From Agrobacterium tumefaciens (GTDB taxonomy: Bacteria > Pseudomonadota > Alphaproteobacteria > Rhizobiales > Rhizobiaceae), in assembly GCA_025560025.1 (NCBI GenBank), contig CP048485.1, positions 992,001 through 1,056,000 on the forward strand: 64,000 nucleotides of DNA, in the 5' to 3' direction. Shown one piece after another: positions 27,185 through 35,784 of the stretch. The notes beneath the pieces were generated by a model that saw nothing but the letters and a program-made list of their open reading frames with translations, did no database searches and had not been told where the DNA came from. The position numbers and the translations under genes are program-made. Within the stretch, counting starts at the first letter, position 1. Every line of letters starts with the position of its first letter.

Positions 27185-27889
27185 ATGTCGGCAGAAAAAG
27201 TAGCGATTGTAACGGCAGGCGGCAGCGGCATGGGGGCTGCCGTGGCGAAACGTCTGGCCGCGGATGGCTACAAGCTCGCAATCCTGTCGTCATCGGGCAA
27301 GGGAGAAGCGCTGGCGCAGGAGCTTGGCGGCATCGGCGTCACCGGCTCCAACCAGTCCAATGACGATCTCCAGCGGCTCACGGATCTGACGCTCGAAAAA
27401 TTCGGCCGCATCGATGTGCTGGTCAACAGCGCCGGCCATGGCCCGCGCGCCTCCATCCTCGATATCACCGACGAGCAATGGCATACGGGTCTCGATGTCT
27501 ATCTGATGAACGTCATCCGCCCAACGCGGATCGTGGCGCCTGCCATGGTCAAACAGAAGGCGGGCGCGATCGTCAACATCTCGACCGCCTGGGCTTTCGA
27601 GCCGAGCAGCATGTTCCCGACCTCGGCCGTGTTCCGCGCCGGCCTTGCCTCCTACACCAAGATTTTTTCCGATACCTATGCGGCCGATAATGTGCGCATG
27701 AACAATGTGCTACCCGGCTGGATCGACAGCCTGCCGGCGACGGAGGAACGCCGAGGGAGCGTGCCGATGCAGCGTTACGGCAAGAGCGAGGAAATTGCCG
27801 CCACCGTGGCATTCCTTGCCTCTGAGGGGGCAGGTTACATCACCGGCCAGAACATCCGCGTCGATGGCGGCCTGACGCGCTCTGTCTAA
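27185..27889 (+). CDS. Divergent SDR-family oxidoreductase with altered active site
   Basis: 234 residues with a short-chain dehydrogenase Rossmann fold: VAIVTAGGSGMGAAVAKRLAADGY (nucleotide loop), DVLVNSAGHGPRA (NAG variant), and the C-terminal VLPGWIDS ... GRYGKSEEIAATVAFLASEGAGYITGQNIRVDGG-like end. The catalytic region reads NISTAWAF ... PTSAVFRAGL, so the expected Ser-Tyr-xxx-Lys becomes Thr134, Ser147, Arg151 when aligned on the AGL that follows. Catalysis may therefore be lost or changed. Start ATG 27,185 with AAGGAGAAAAGCG. It sits downstream of the NIPSNAP/ABM pair. Confidence 0.85.
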   Translation: MSAEKVAIVTAGGSGMGAAVAKRLAADGYKLAILSSSGKGEALAQELGGIGVTGSNQSNDDLQRLTDLTLEKFGRIDVLVNSAGHGPRASILDITDEQWHTGLDVYLMNVIRPTRIVAPAMVKQKAGAIVNISTAWAFEPSSMFPTSAVFRAGLASYTKIFSDTYAADNVRMNNVLPGWIDSLPATEERRGSVPMQRYGKSEEIAATVAFLASEGAGYITGQNIRVDGGLTRSV

Positions 27890-27926
27890 AGGGTAGGCGT
27901 AATGTGGGGCCATTTCCCACATTCGA

Positions 27927-28001
27927 CGTCATCCTCGGGCCTGACCCGAGGATCCATGCCTGCAACCGGTTCCGGATACTCGCCTCAAGTCGAGGATGAC
28001 G
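27927..28001. repeat. 75-bp rhizobial intergenic palindromic element, copy 2
   Basis: Same architecture as the copy at 18,217: starts CGTCAT, ends ATGACG, first hairpin ATCCTCGGG-CCTGA-CCCGAGGAT (27930-27952 region), and a terminal TCGAGGATGACG that can pair back with the start. Lies in the spacer between the convergent SDR and rne genes, upstream of a terminator. Confidence 0.8.
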
Positions 28002-28034
28002 CAGGAGAGGAAAATGATTGGACCCCAAAAGCAA

Positions 28035-28065
28035 AACGCCCGCAACATGGTTGCGGGCGTTTTTT
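28035..28065. terminator. Bidirectional terminator between the SDR gene and rne
   Basis: AACGCCCGCAAC (28035-28046), loop ATG, GTTGCGGGCGTT (28050-28061), then a T-run; A-run on the other side. A perfect 12-bp stem between convergent genes, 14 bp before the rne stop on the minus strand. Confidence 0.9.
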
Positions 28066-28078
28066 CATCCAGTTTCTA

Positions 28079-31003
28079 TCAGAAGAAACCCTTGCGCTGC
28101 CACCAGCCGCCCTTGCGCGGCTTCGGCTCGTCACCATCGGGATTTGCCGTCGTACCGGAGGAGGTCACAACCGGCTCCGAACTGGAGACGTTGCTACCCC
28201 GGTTCGCGCGGACTTTTTCTTCCGTTGCAGATGCTTCCGGTTGAGAAGCCAGATCGGCCGAGGCTGCACCGACTTCCTCGATAGCGACATCAACGACGGT
28301 CGCTTCGACGATTGCCGGCTCAACGACCACTGGCTCGACCGTTTCAACGGCTTCTGCCTTCGGTGCTTCTTCCGTTTCCGTCTTGGCCTTCGCCTTGCGG
28401 GTACGGCGCGGCTTTTTCGGCGCTTCTTCTTCAACGATGTCAGCGACAACGCCTTCCACCACCTCGGCAGCGACCGGCTCTTCGGTGACCGGAGTTACGG
28501 CGGAGGCCTCTTCGCCTTCACCTTCCGTCTCGCCTTCGTCGCCAGCTTCGGTGCCTGCGGCATCGAGAGCCTCGTCTTCGGCGCGGTTGCGGCGGCCGCC
28601 GCGCTTGCCGCGACGACGGCGCTTGCGCTTGCCGTCCTCATCGGACGTTGCAGCTTCGCTTACGCCGTTTTCATCGGCTTCCGCTCCGGCCTCATCGGTT
28701 TCGACGCTATCGTCATCGTCCGAATCGTCGCCTTCGTTTCCGGCTTCGGCATCAAGCGCACCGTTCTGTTCATTTTGTCCGCCCTTGCCACGACGGCGGC
28801 GGCGACGCTTACGCTTGCGCTTGCCGTCCTCGCCATTGTCGCTCTGCTGCGGTTGCTGGCGCGGCTCGGCGCTCTGGGCCTTGACGATTTCTTCCTCGTC
28901 TTCGTCCTCTTCCACCTCGGCGACGAAATCGTCTTCCTCTTCCACGAAGTTCGGAAGCATCTGGATGAGGCTTTCGATCTTCACCGGATTTTCAACGGCT
29001 TCACCGCGATCAATGGCGAAATGCTGGGCGCCGACGCTCGAATCGGCGGCGATGATGATCGACACGCCGAAGCGGCCTTCATAATCGACGATCGTGCCGC
29101 GCTTGTGGTTGAGCAGGTAAAGCGCCGTTTCCGGTGTGGTGCGAACGGTGATGTTATGCGTCGTGTTGCGCAGCAGATATTCCTCGATACCGCGCAGAAC
29201 ATGCAGTGCGATAGAGGATTCCGAACGCACATGGCCCGTGCCGCCGCAATGCTGGCAGACCTGCGTGGTCGATTCCAGCACGGAAGCGCGGATGCGCTGG
29301 CGCGACATTTCCAGAAGACCGAAATGCGAGATGCGGCCGACCTGGATGCGGGCGCGATCGTTCTTCAGGCAATCCTTGAGCTTCTTCTCGACGGCGCGGT
29401 TGTTGCGCTTTTCTTCCATGTCGATGAAGTCGATGACGACAAGGCCGGCAAGGTCGCGCAGGCGCAGCTGGCGCGCCACTTCTTCCGCCGCCTCGAGATT
29501 GGTCGTCAGCGCGGTTTCCTCGATGGAATGCTCGCGGGTCGAACGGCCGGAGTTGACGTCGATGGAAACCAGCGCTTCCGTCTGGTTGATGATGAGGTAA
29601 CCACCGGACTTCAACGTGACCTGCGGCTGCAGCATCCGGTCGAGCTGGGCTTCGATGCCGGAGCGCGAGAAGATCGGGTGAATGTCGCGGTAGGGCTGAA
29701 CCACCTTGGCGTGGCTCGGCATCAGCATCTTCATGAAGTCTTTTGCTTCACGATAGCCTTCCTCGCCGGAAACGATGATCTCGCCGATATCCTTGTTGTA
29801 GAGATCGCGGATCGAGCGCTTGATCAGCGAGCCTTCCTCGTAAACGAGGCAGGGTGCCGTGGAATTCAGCGTCAGCGTGCGGACATTTTCCCACAGGCGC
29901 ATCAGATATTCGAAGTCGCGCTTGATTTCGACGCGGGTGCGGTTGGCGCCTGCGGTACGCAGAATGACGCCCATGCCCTGCGGAACCTCCAGATCGCGCG
30001 CGATTTCCTTCAGGCGCTTGCGATCGGTCGGCTGGGTGATCTTGCGGGAAATACCGCCGCCGCGCGCCGTATTCGGCATCAGCACGGAATAACGGCCGGC
30101 AAGTGACAGGTAGGTGGTGAGTGCGGCACCCTTGTTGCCGCGTTCTTCCTTGGCCACCTGCACCAGAAGGATCTGACGGCGCTTGATGACTTCCTGAATG
30201 CGATACTGCTTGCGCGGCTTGCGGGCGACGCGGTCCGGAACCTCTTCCATCGCGTCTTCGGCGCCGACGGATTCGATCACTTCCTTTTCGTGATGATCGT
30301 CATCATCATCGTCGTCATCATCGTCATTGCCGCGGCGAAGGCCTTCGACTTCTTCGGAAATCGTATCGGTATCGACCATCGCTGCCATCTCGCCGCCGGT
30401 GCTGCCGTCTTCTTCGGCAGAGGCTTCAGCGGCTTCGGCTGCTGCTTCTTCCGCAGTCTTCTTCTTGGCGCGGGGGCGGCGGGTGCGCTTCTTCGGCTTT
30501 TCTTCCTCAGCGGGCGCTTCTTCTGCTACGGCCTCGACGGCTGCCTCTTCCGAAACCTCTTCCGCGACGGCTGCGGTTTCTTCCGTAACAACGGTTTCAA
30601 TGGTTTCGCTCGCGGAAACGATGCCAACGTCCGGCTGGTCCACCTGCGAAAGGTCGATCATCGGTGCTGCGGGTTCAGGTGCATCAGCTGATTCGAAGTC
30701 GTCGCTGCGACGATGATCCTCGGCTTCCGCTTTCAGGAGGGCCTGACGGTCGGCAAGCGGAATCTGGTAGTAGTCCGGATGGATTTCCGCAAAAGCGAGA
30801 AAGCCGTGGCGGTTTCCACCGTAATCGACGAAGGCCGCCTGAAGCGAGGGTTCAACCCGCGTTACCTTGGCAAGGTAGATATTGCCGCGGATCTGCTTTT
30901 TGTGCTCCGATTCGAAATCGAATTCTTCGATCCGGTTCCCACGGACAACGACTACGCGTGTCTCCTCTTCGTGGGAGGCGTCGATAAGCATTTTGTCTGC
31001 CAT
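28079..31003 (-). CDS. rne: Ribonuclease E
   Basis: 974 residues. Essential endoribonuclease for mRNA decay and rRNA/tRNA processing. The N-terminal S1 domain begins MADKMLIDASHEEETRVVVVRGNRIEEF and is split by a long acidic insertion (about residues 92-268), usual in alphaproteobacteria, which contains a run of ten aspartates near residue 230. The catalytic domain has SIDVNSGRSTRE and VVIDFIDMEEKRN (metal aspartates, about 480 and 525) and the zinc link VCQHCGGTGH (about 582). The C-terminal half is a low-complexity basic/acidic degradosome scaffold (KRKRKRRRRRRGK, RRRRGKRGGRRNR) ending GGWWQRKGFF. Long leader upstream, typical for rne autoregulation. Confidence 0.97.
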   Translation of the reverse strand: MADKMLIDASHEEETRVVVVRGNRIEEFDFESEHKKQIRGNIYLAKVTRVEPSLQAAFVDYGGNRHGFLAFAEIHPDYYQIPLADRQALLKAEAEDHRRSDDFESADAPEPAAPMIDLSQVDQPDVGIVSASETIETVVTEETAAVAEEVSEEAAVEAVAEEAPAEEEKPKKRTRRPRAKKKTAEEAAAEAAEASAEEDGSTGGEMAAMVDTDTISEEVEGLRRGNDDDDDDDDDDHHEKEVIESVGAEDAMEEVPDRVARKPRKQYRIQEVIKRRQILLVQVAKEERGNKGAALTTYLSLAGRYSVLMPNTARGGGISRKITQPTDRKRLKEIARDLEVPQGMGVILRTAGANRTRVEIKRDFEYLMRLWENVRTLTLNSTAPCLVYEEGSLIKRSIRDLYNKDIGEIIVSGEEGYREAKDFMKMLMPSHAKVVQPYRDIHPIFSRSGIEAQLDRMLQPQVTLKSGGYLIINQTEALVSIDVNSGRSTREHSIEETALTTNLEAAEEVARQLRLRDLAGLVVIDFIDMEEKRNNRAVEKKLKDCLKNDRARIQVGRISHFGLLEMSRQRIRASVLESTTQVCQHCGGTGHVRSESSIALHVLRGIEEYLLRNTTHNITVRTTPETALYLLNHKRGTIVDYEGRFGVSIIIAADSSVGAQHFAIDRGEAVENPVKIESLIQMLPNFVEEEDDFVAEVEEDEDEEEIVKAQSAEPRQQPQQSDNGEDGKRKRKRRRRRRGKGGQNEQNGALDAEAGNEGDDSDDDDSVETDEAGAEADENGVSEAATSDEDGKRKRRRRGKRGGRRNRAEDEALDAAGTEAGDEGETEGEGEEASAVTPVTEEPVAAEVVEGVVADIVEEEAPKKPRRTRKAKAKTETEEAPKAEAVETVEPVVVEPAIVEATVVDVAIEEVGAASADLASQPEASATEEKVRANRGSNVSSSEPVVTSSGTTANPDGDEPKPRKGGWWQRKGFF

Positions 31004-31648
31004 GTAAGCTGTGCTCCTCGGCGCAGCCTTGTTTTATACGAGAACAGGCCCGCCACACGGACGAGCCTTTCATATGAGTGCAAGGATGTGCCGGAAATGA
31101 AGTCTCCGGCCGGGCCTCTGTAAACTGGCAGCATCCGGACCGACGGCGAGGCGCTTGGCCTGCTCCTGGTATCCGGTTCATGTGAAAACTGCTGCGACAT
31201 CATTGGCCAGGCGGAACGACAATAATATATAGACCCCTTGGGATCCGATGAATTTGCTCTCCTCAGAGCGGCGGTGGCATTGCCACCGGGTAGGTCTCCG
31301 GCCACGGCCGGAATTGATCCAGTTTCAGGATAAATGTAACGACGGCAGATGATTGCCCGATTTGCAGCGCCAGCGTCTTTTTCGATTGGCAGCCGGCGGG
31401 CATCTATCCCGTCAACACTTTTAACCCTCGTCCTTGTTGTATGTTTTCTCTGTCATAATAGCAATAGGCTGGCTAAATATGCCATATTATTGGTGGAATT
31501 TCCGGGTTAATAATTGGTTCACCAAGGCCTGCGATTGTGGGGCGCAAACGCGCAAACAAACGTCCGGCGTGGTCGAAATCGTGCCGTTCGCGGTGCTTTT
31601 CCGCCCCATTTATCGAAAATGACTGAAATACGGAATTTCTTGAAGACC
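31004..31648. other. Long divergent region between rne and amiC
   Basis: About 640 bp. On the minus strand it should include the rne leader. Two GC hairpins are visible: GGTGGC-ATT-GCCACC (about 31,270-31,284) and GGCCGTGGCC-type arms around 31,297-31,310; an AT-rich ATAATATATAG stretch lies at 31,222-31,232. I cannot place a transcript start. The right part holds the amiC promoter and a few in-frame codons before the chosen start. No ORF with family features is visible. Confidence 0.4.
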
Positions 31649-32911
31649 ATGAATTTCACGCGCAGCGCAGCGATATTCGGTGGGGCAGGGCCGCTTGGTG
31701 CGCGAATCGCACGGATTGCGGGCGCCTTTTCGTTTCTTGTCGCCGCTTATGTTTCCGCGGTTCCCGCTGCGGCCCTGGCCGCCGAGCCGCTTGTCGTCCA
31801 TCAGGCCCGCATCATCGGCGATGAAGCGCGTACCCGCATCGTTCTCGATTTTGCCGAAGAGCCGGAATTCGATGTTCACTATCTCGATTCGCCAGCCCGC
31901 ATCGTCGTGGATTTTCCGGCGGTGAATTTCGCTTTTCCCGCATCCGACCTCAAGCCGACGGGCCTGTTTTCGGATATTCGCTTCGGCAGCATGGGGCAAA
32001 ACAGCGCCCGCATCGTGCTGACGGCGAAAAAACCGGTTCAGGTGGCGGTTGCAGAAACCAAAAAGGGCGATGATGGCGCGTCGTTTCGTTTCGTTCTCGA
32101 TACGGAGATCACCACCAAGGGCAAATTCGCCGAACTGGTGAAGGAGCAGCAATGGCAGGTGCCGGCGCCTGTCACCACCGCCGCAATCACTCCCGGCGAC
32201 AAGACATCGCGTCAGGCGGAATTCGTCATAGCGGTCGATGCCGGCCATGGCGGCATCGATGCCGGTGCGACGGGCGGTGCGACCGGCACGGAAGAAAAGG
32301 TCATCACGCTCACCTTTGCGAAGGAGCTCGCGGAACGGCTGAACAGGGAGCCGGGTATCAGGGCCTTCCTGACCCGCGAATCCGACACGTTTCTTGCGCT
32401 GTCCGAACGGGTGACGATTGCGCGACAGAATAATGCCAACCTGTTCATTTCAGTCCACGCCGACACCCTGAAGCAGAAGGGCATCCGGGGCGCCACCGTC
32501 TACACATTGTCCGATCGGGCATCGGACCGGCAGGCGCAGGAACTGGCGGAGCGCGAAAACAAGTCCGACCAGATCGCCGGTGTGGCCGCCTCCACCGAAC
32601 CGCCCGAGGTCGCCGATATCCTTCTGGATTTCACCCGTCGTGAAACCCAGGCCTTTTCGGTGACGCTTGCTGAAAACATCGTATCTTCTTTCGAAGGGCA
32701 GATTGGCCTGATCAACAATCCGCATCGTTACGCCGGTTTCATGGTGCTGCGTGCCCATGATGTGCCCTCGGTACTGCTTGAACTCGGTTTTCTCTCCAAT
32801 GCGGAAGACGAAAAGCTGCTTCTCGATGGCGAATGGCGCGGGAAGGTCGCCGACAGGCTGGCAACGGCGGTCGGACGGTATCGCGCCAAGGCCATGGCGA
32901 ACGGTGGATGA
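31649..32911 (+). CDS. amiC: N-acetylmuramoyl-L-alanine amidase (AMIN plus Amidase_3)
   Basis: 420 residues from ATG 31,649 (an ATG 30 bp earlier is also possible; neither has a strong ribosome site). Signal peptide region FLVAAYVSAVPAAALAAEP. AMIN domain at about residues 45-150 (VHQARIIGDEARTRIVLDFAEEPEFDVHYLDSPARIVVDFP). The amidase domain has VIAVDAGHGGIDAGATGGATGTEEKVITLTFAKELAERL with the zinc His and Glu, NNANLFISVHAD, and the catalytic Glu in PSVLLELGFLSN. Cleaves septal peptidoglycan cross bridges in the periplasm during daughter-cell separation. mrcA follows on the same strand. Confidence 0.94.
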   Translation: MNFTRSAAIFGGAGPLGARIARIAGAFSFLVAAYVSAVPAAALAAEPLVVHQARIIGDEARTRIVLDFAEEPEFDVHYLDSPARIVVDFPAVNFAFPASDLKPTGLFSDIRFGSMGQNSARIVLTAKKPVQVAVAETKKGDDGASFRFVLDTEITTKGKFAELVKEQQWQVPAPVTTAAITPGDKTSRQAEFVIAVDAGHGGIDAGATGGATGTEEKVITLTFAKELAERLNREPGIRAFLTRESDTFLALSERVTIARQNNANLFISVHADTLKQKGIRGATVYTLSDRASDRQAQELAERENKSDQIAGVAASTEPPEVADILLDFTRRETQAFSVTLAENIVSSFEGQIGLINNPHRYAGFMVLRAHDVPSVLLELGFLSNAEDEKLLLDGEWRGKVADRLATAVGRYRAKAMANGG

Positions 32912-33238
32912 AACGCCATCCGGCGATGCAACGCTACTGTTGCCGCCGTGCCGCTTGCAGCCGAAAAGCTGTTCAATTCTTGGGCCTTGCGGACGATTAA
33001 GGACGCAAAGCCCTATTTTACTCACATTCGCCGCGTTACTCGGGAAGCGGATTCGGTGGCAATCCGCAAGACGGCAGGTGTGCGATTGCGGCGGTTGGTC
33101 CGGTAACATATCGGAGAATGCTGCCCTATCCGGCTTGTCATCGAAGGTATGGTGTGCAAAACGGCACGCGATATGCAAGGATGCGCCCGTAAATCGTCGG
33201 GCGTTGATGGTTACGATTCGAATTATCGGTAGCTTGGT
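32912..33238. other. Intergenic region between amiC and mrcA
   Basis: 327 bp without a supportable gene. A small hairpin CGCCCG/CGGGCG (about 33,185-33,204) lies before the mrcA start, with an AT-rich patch (GATTCGAATTATCGG) after it. A promoter for mrcA is likely here but I cannot define it. Confidence 0.3.
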
Positions 33239-35686
33239 ATGATCAGACTGATTGGATATTTTTTCGGCTTGGCCAGCGTGCTCTTCCTGTGCGCCGCCGC
33301 CGCCGGTGCAATTTATTTGCACGGCGTGACGAAAGACCTGCCGGATTACGCAGTTCTGAGCACGTATGAGCCGCCGGTAACAACCCGCGTGCATGCCGGC
33401 AACGGTGCGCTGATGGCGGAATACGCCCATGAAAAGCGCCTGTTCCTGCCGATCCAGGCCATACCCGACCGGGTGAAGGCGGCGTTCCTTTCGGCGGAAG
33501 ACAAGAATTTCTACAACCATCCGGGTGTCGACGTCTTCGGTCTCGGCCGCGCCATTCTCGTCAATATCCAGAATCTCGGCTCCGGCCGCCGTCCGGTCGG
33601 TGCGTCCACCATCACCCAGCAGGTGGCGAAGAACTTCCTGCTGACCAACGACCAGACCATCGACCGCAAGCTCAAGGAAGCCATTCTTTCCTTCCGCATC
33701 GAGCAGACCTATTCCAAGGACAAGATTCTCGAACTTTATCTCAACGAGATTTTCTTCGGCCTGAATTCCTACGGCATTGCCGGTGCGGCGCTCACCTATT
33801 TCAACAAATCGGTGACGGAACTGACGATTGCCGAGACAGCTTATCTCGCATCGCTGCCGAAGGGTCCTGCCAACTATCACCCGATCCGTCGCGAAAAGGC
33901 GGCTCTCGAGCGCCGCGACTGGGTGATCGACCGCATGGCCGAAAACGGCTACATCACCGTCGCCGACGCCACGGACGCCAAAAAACAGCCGCTTGGCGTT
34001 AATCTGCGTCGCGGTGGCGCGCATATTTTCGCGTCCGATTATTTCGCCGAAGAAGTTCGCCGCCAGATTGTCGAGAAATACGGCGAAGAAGCGCTTCTTG
34101 AAGGTGGGCTCTCGGTCCGCACCTCTTTCGATCCGCAGATCCAGATGGAAGCGCGCAAGGCGCTTCAGGACGGTCTGGTGCAATATGATGAGCGTCGCGG
34201 TTTCCGCGGACCCGTCGAAAAGATCGAGACCGCCGGCGACTGGACGGCGGCGCTCGCCAAGGTCAAGGGCCTGCGCGACGTTCCCGAATGGAAAGTCGCA
34301 GTCGTGCTCGCCGTTGCTGCCGATGGCGTCGATATCGGCGTGCAGCCGGACACGGAAACGGAGGATGGCGACAAACGCACACGCGGCCATATCTCCGCTG
34401 AAAACATGCGCTGGGCCTATCGTGATGCCACCGGCAAGAAGGCGACTGCCAAGTCGCCGGTCGGTGTCGTGGCGGCAGGCGATGTGATCTATGCGCAGCC
34501 GCTTTCCAATTCCGGCAACGAATATCGTTTGCGCCAGCCGCCGAAAGTGCAGGGCGGCATGGTGGTGATGGACCCGCATACCGGCCGTGTTCTGGCCATG
34601 GTCGGCGGTTTCTCCTATGCGCAGTCGGAATTCAACCGCTCCACGCAGGCGATGCGCCAGCCGGGCTCCTCCTTCAAGCCGTTCATCTATGCGGCAGCGC
34701 TGGACAATGGTTATACCCCGGCATCTGTCATTCTCGACGCGCCGATCGAAGTTGTGTCGGGCGGTCAGGTCTGGAAGCCGCAGAATTACGGCGGGGGCTC
34801 CGCCGGTCCGTCCACGCTGCGTCTCGGTATCGAAAAATCCCGTAACCTCATGACCGTGCGTCTGGCGCAGGACATGGGCATGAATCTGGTGGCGGAATAT
34901 GCCGAACGCTTCGGTATCTATGACAAGATGCCGCCGCTTCTGGCCATGTCGCTCGGTTCGGGTGAAACGACAGTCATGCGTATGGTCTCGGCCTATTCGG
35001 TCATTGCCAATGGCGGCAAGCAGATCAAGCCGACGCTGATCGACCGTATTCAGGACCGCTACGGCAAGACCATCTTCCGCCACGAGGAGCGCGCCTGCGA
35101 GGGCTGCAACGCGACAAGCTGGCAGAATCAGGACGAGCCCGTCATCGTTGACAATCGCGAGCAGGTTCTCGACCCGATGACCGCCTACCAGACGACGTCC
35201 ATGCTGGAAGGTGTCGTGCAGCGCGGCACGGCGGCGGGCAAGATCAAGGTCGATCTGCCGGTTGCCGGCAAGACGGGCACCACCAACGATGAAAAGGACG
35301 CCTGGTTCGTCGGTTATACACCGGACATGGTCGCCGGCCTTTATATCGGTTTCGATTCGCCGGCACCTCTCGGTCGCGGCGGCACGGGTGGCTCGCTGTC
35401 CGCGCCGATCTTCGGCGAGTTCATCTCCGATGCGGCCAAGCACATGGAGCCGAGCAAGTTCATCGTGCCGAGCGGCATGAACTTCGTCGCTGTCAACCGC
35501 AAGACCGGCATGGCGGCAGTTGAAGGCGAACCGGACACCATCATGGAAGCCTTCAAGCCCGGCACCGGCCCGGCCGACAGCTTCTCGGTAATCGGCGCGG
35601 AAAACTACATGTCGCAGGAAGATATTCTGAAGACCTCGCCGCAGGCGCAGCAGGCCATTACCGGCGGCGGCGGCGGTCTTTATTGA
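33239..35686 (+). CDS. mrcA: Penicillin-binding protein 1A (class A PBP)
   Basis: 815 residues. Bifunctional peptidoglycan glycosyltransferase/transpeptidase. One N-terminal membrane helix (about residues 4-27). The GT51 domain has AAFLSAEDKNFYNHPGVD with catalytic Glu87, GASTITQQVAKNFLL and LELYLNEIFFG. An inserted domain spans about 280-430. The transpeptidase has the active serine in QPGSSFKPF (S477-x-x-K480), EKSRNLMTVRLA (SRN) and AGKTGTTNDEKDAWFVGY (KTG, about 678). The tail is Gly-rich (TGGGGGLY). From the literature, PBP1a of A. tumefaciens is the main enzyme of polar growth. A strong hairpin terminator follows. Confidence 0.96.
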   Translation: MIRLIGYFFGLASVLFLCAAAAGAIYLHGVTKDLPDYAVLSTYEPPVTTRVHAGNGALMAEYAHEKRLFLPIQAIPDRVKAAFLSAEDKNFYNHPGVDVFGLGRAILVNIQNLGSGRRPVGASTITQQVAKNFLLTNDQTIDRKLKEAILSFRIEQTYSKDKILELYLNEIFFGLNSYGIAGAALTYFNKSVTELTIAETAYLASLPKGPANYHPIRREKAALERRDWVIDRMAENGYITVADATDAKKQPLGVNLRRGGAHIFASDYFAEEVRRQIVEKYGEEALLEGGLSVRTSFDPQIQMEARKALQDGLVQYDERRGFRGPVEKIETAGDWTAALAKVKGLRDVPEWKVAVVLAVAADGVDIGVQPDTETEDGDKRTRGHISAENMRWAYRDATGKKATAKSPVGVVAAGDVIYAQPLSNSGNEYRLRQPPKVQGGMVVMDPHTGRVLAMVGGFSYAQSEFNRSTQAMRQPGSSFKPFIYAAALDNGYTPASVILDAPIEVVSGGQVWKPQNYGGGSAGPSTLRLGIEKSRNLMTVRLAQDMGMNLVAEYAERFGIYDKMPPLLAMSLGSGETTVMRMVSAYSVIANGGKQIKPTLIDRIQDRYGKTIFRHEERACEGCNATSWQNQDEPVIVDNREQVLDPMTAYQTTSMLEGVVQRGTAAGKIKVDLPVAGKTGTTNDEKDAWFVGYTPDMVAGLYIGFDSPAPLGRGGTGGSLSAPIFGEFISDAAKHMEPSKFIVPSGMNFVAVNRKTGMAAVEGEPDTIMEAFKPGTGPADSFSVIGAENYMSQEDILKTSPQAQQAITGGGGGLY

Positions 35687-35704
35687 CCCCAGTTCAGGGA
35701 TCAT

Positions 35705-35749
35705 CGGGGGGCGCGGGTCTTTACATCCGCGCCCCCCGCATTTATTTGA
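35705..35749 (+). terminator. Strong terminator after mrcA
   Basis: CGGGGGGCGCGG (35705-35716) and CCGCGCCCCCCG (35727-35738) form a perfect 12-bp stem with a 10-base loop, followed by CATTTATTT. Ends the amiC/mrcA region before prfB. Confidence 0.85.
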
Positions 35750-35784
35750 GCAACGAGTTTCAATGAAGGCGAAGAACCAGCGAA

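Noticed and set aside
32450..35704. ORF of 1084 codons on the minus strand opposite mrcA
   Set aside because: Shadow of mrcA, which has all catalytic motifs. GC-rich codons lack stops on the opposite strand.
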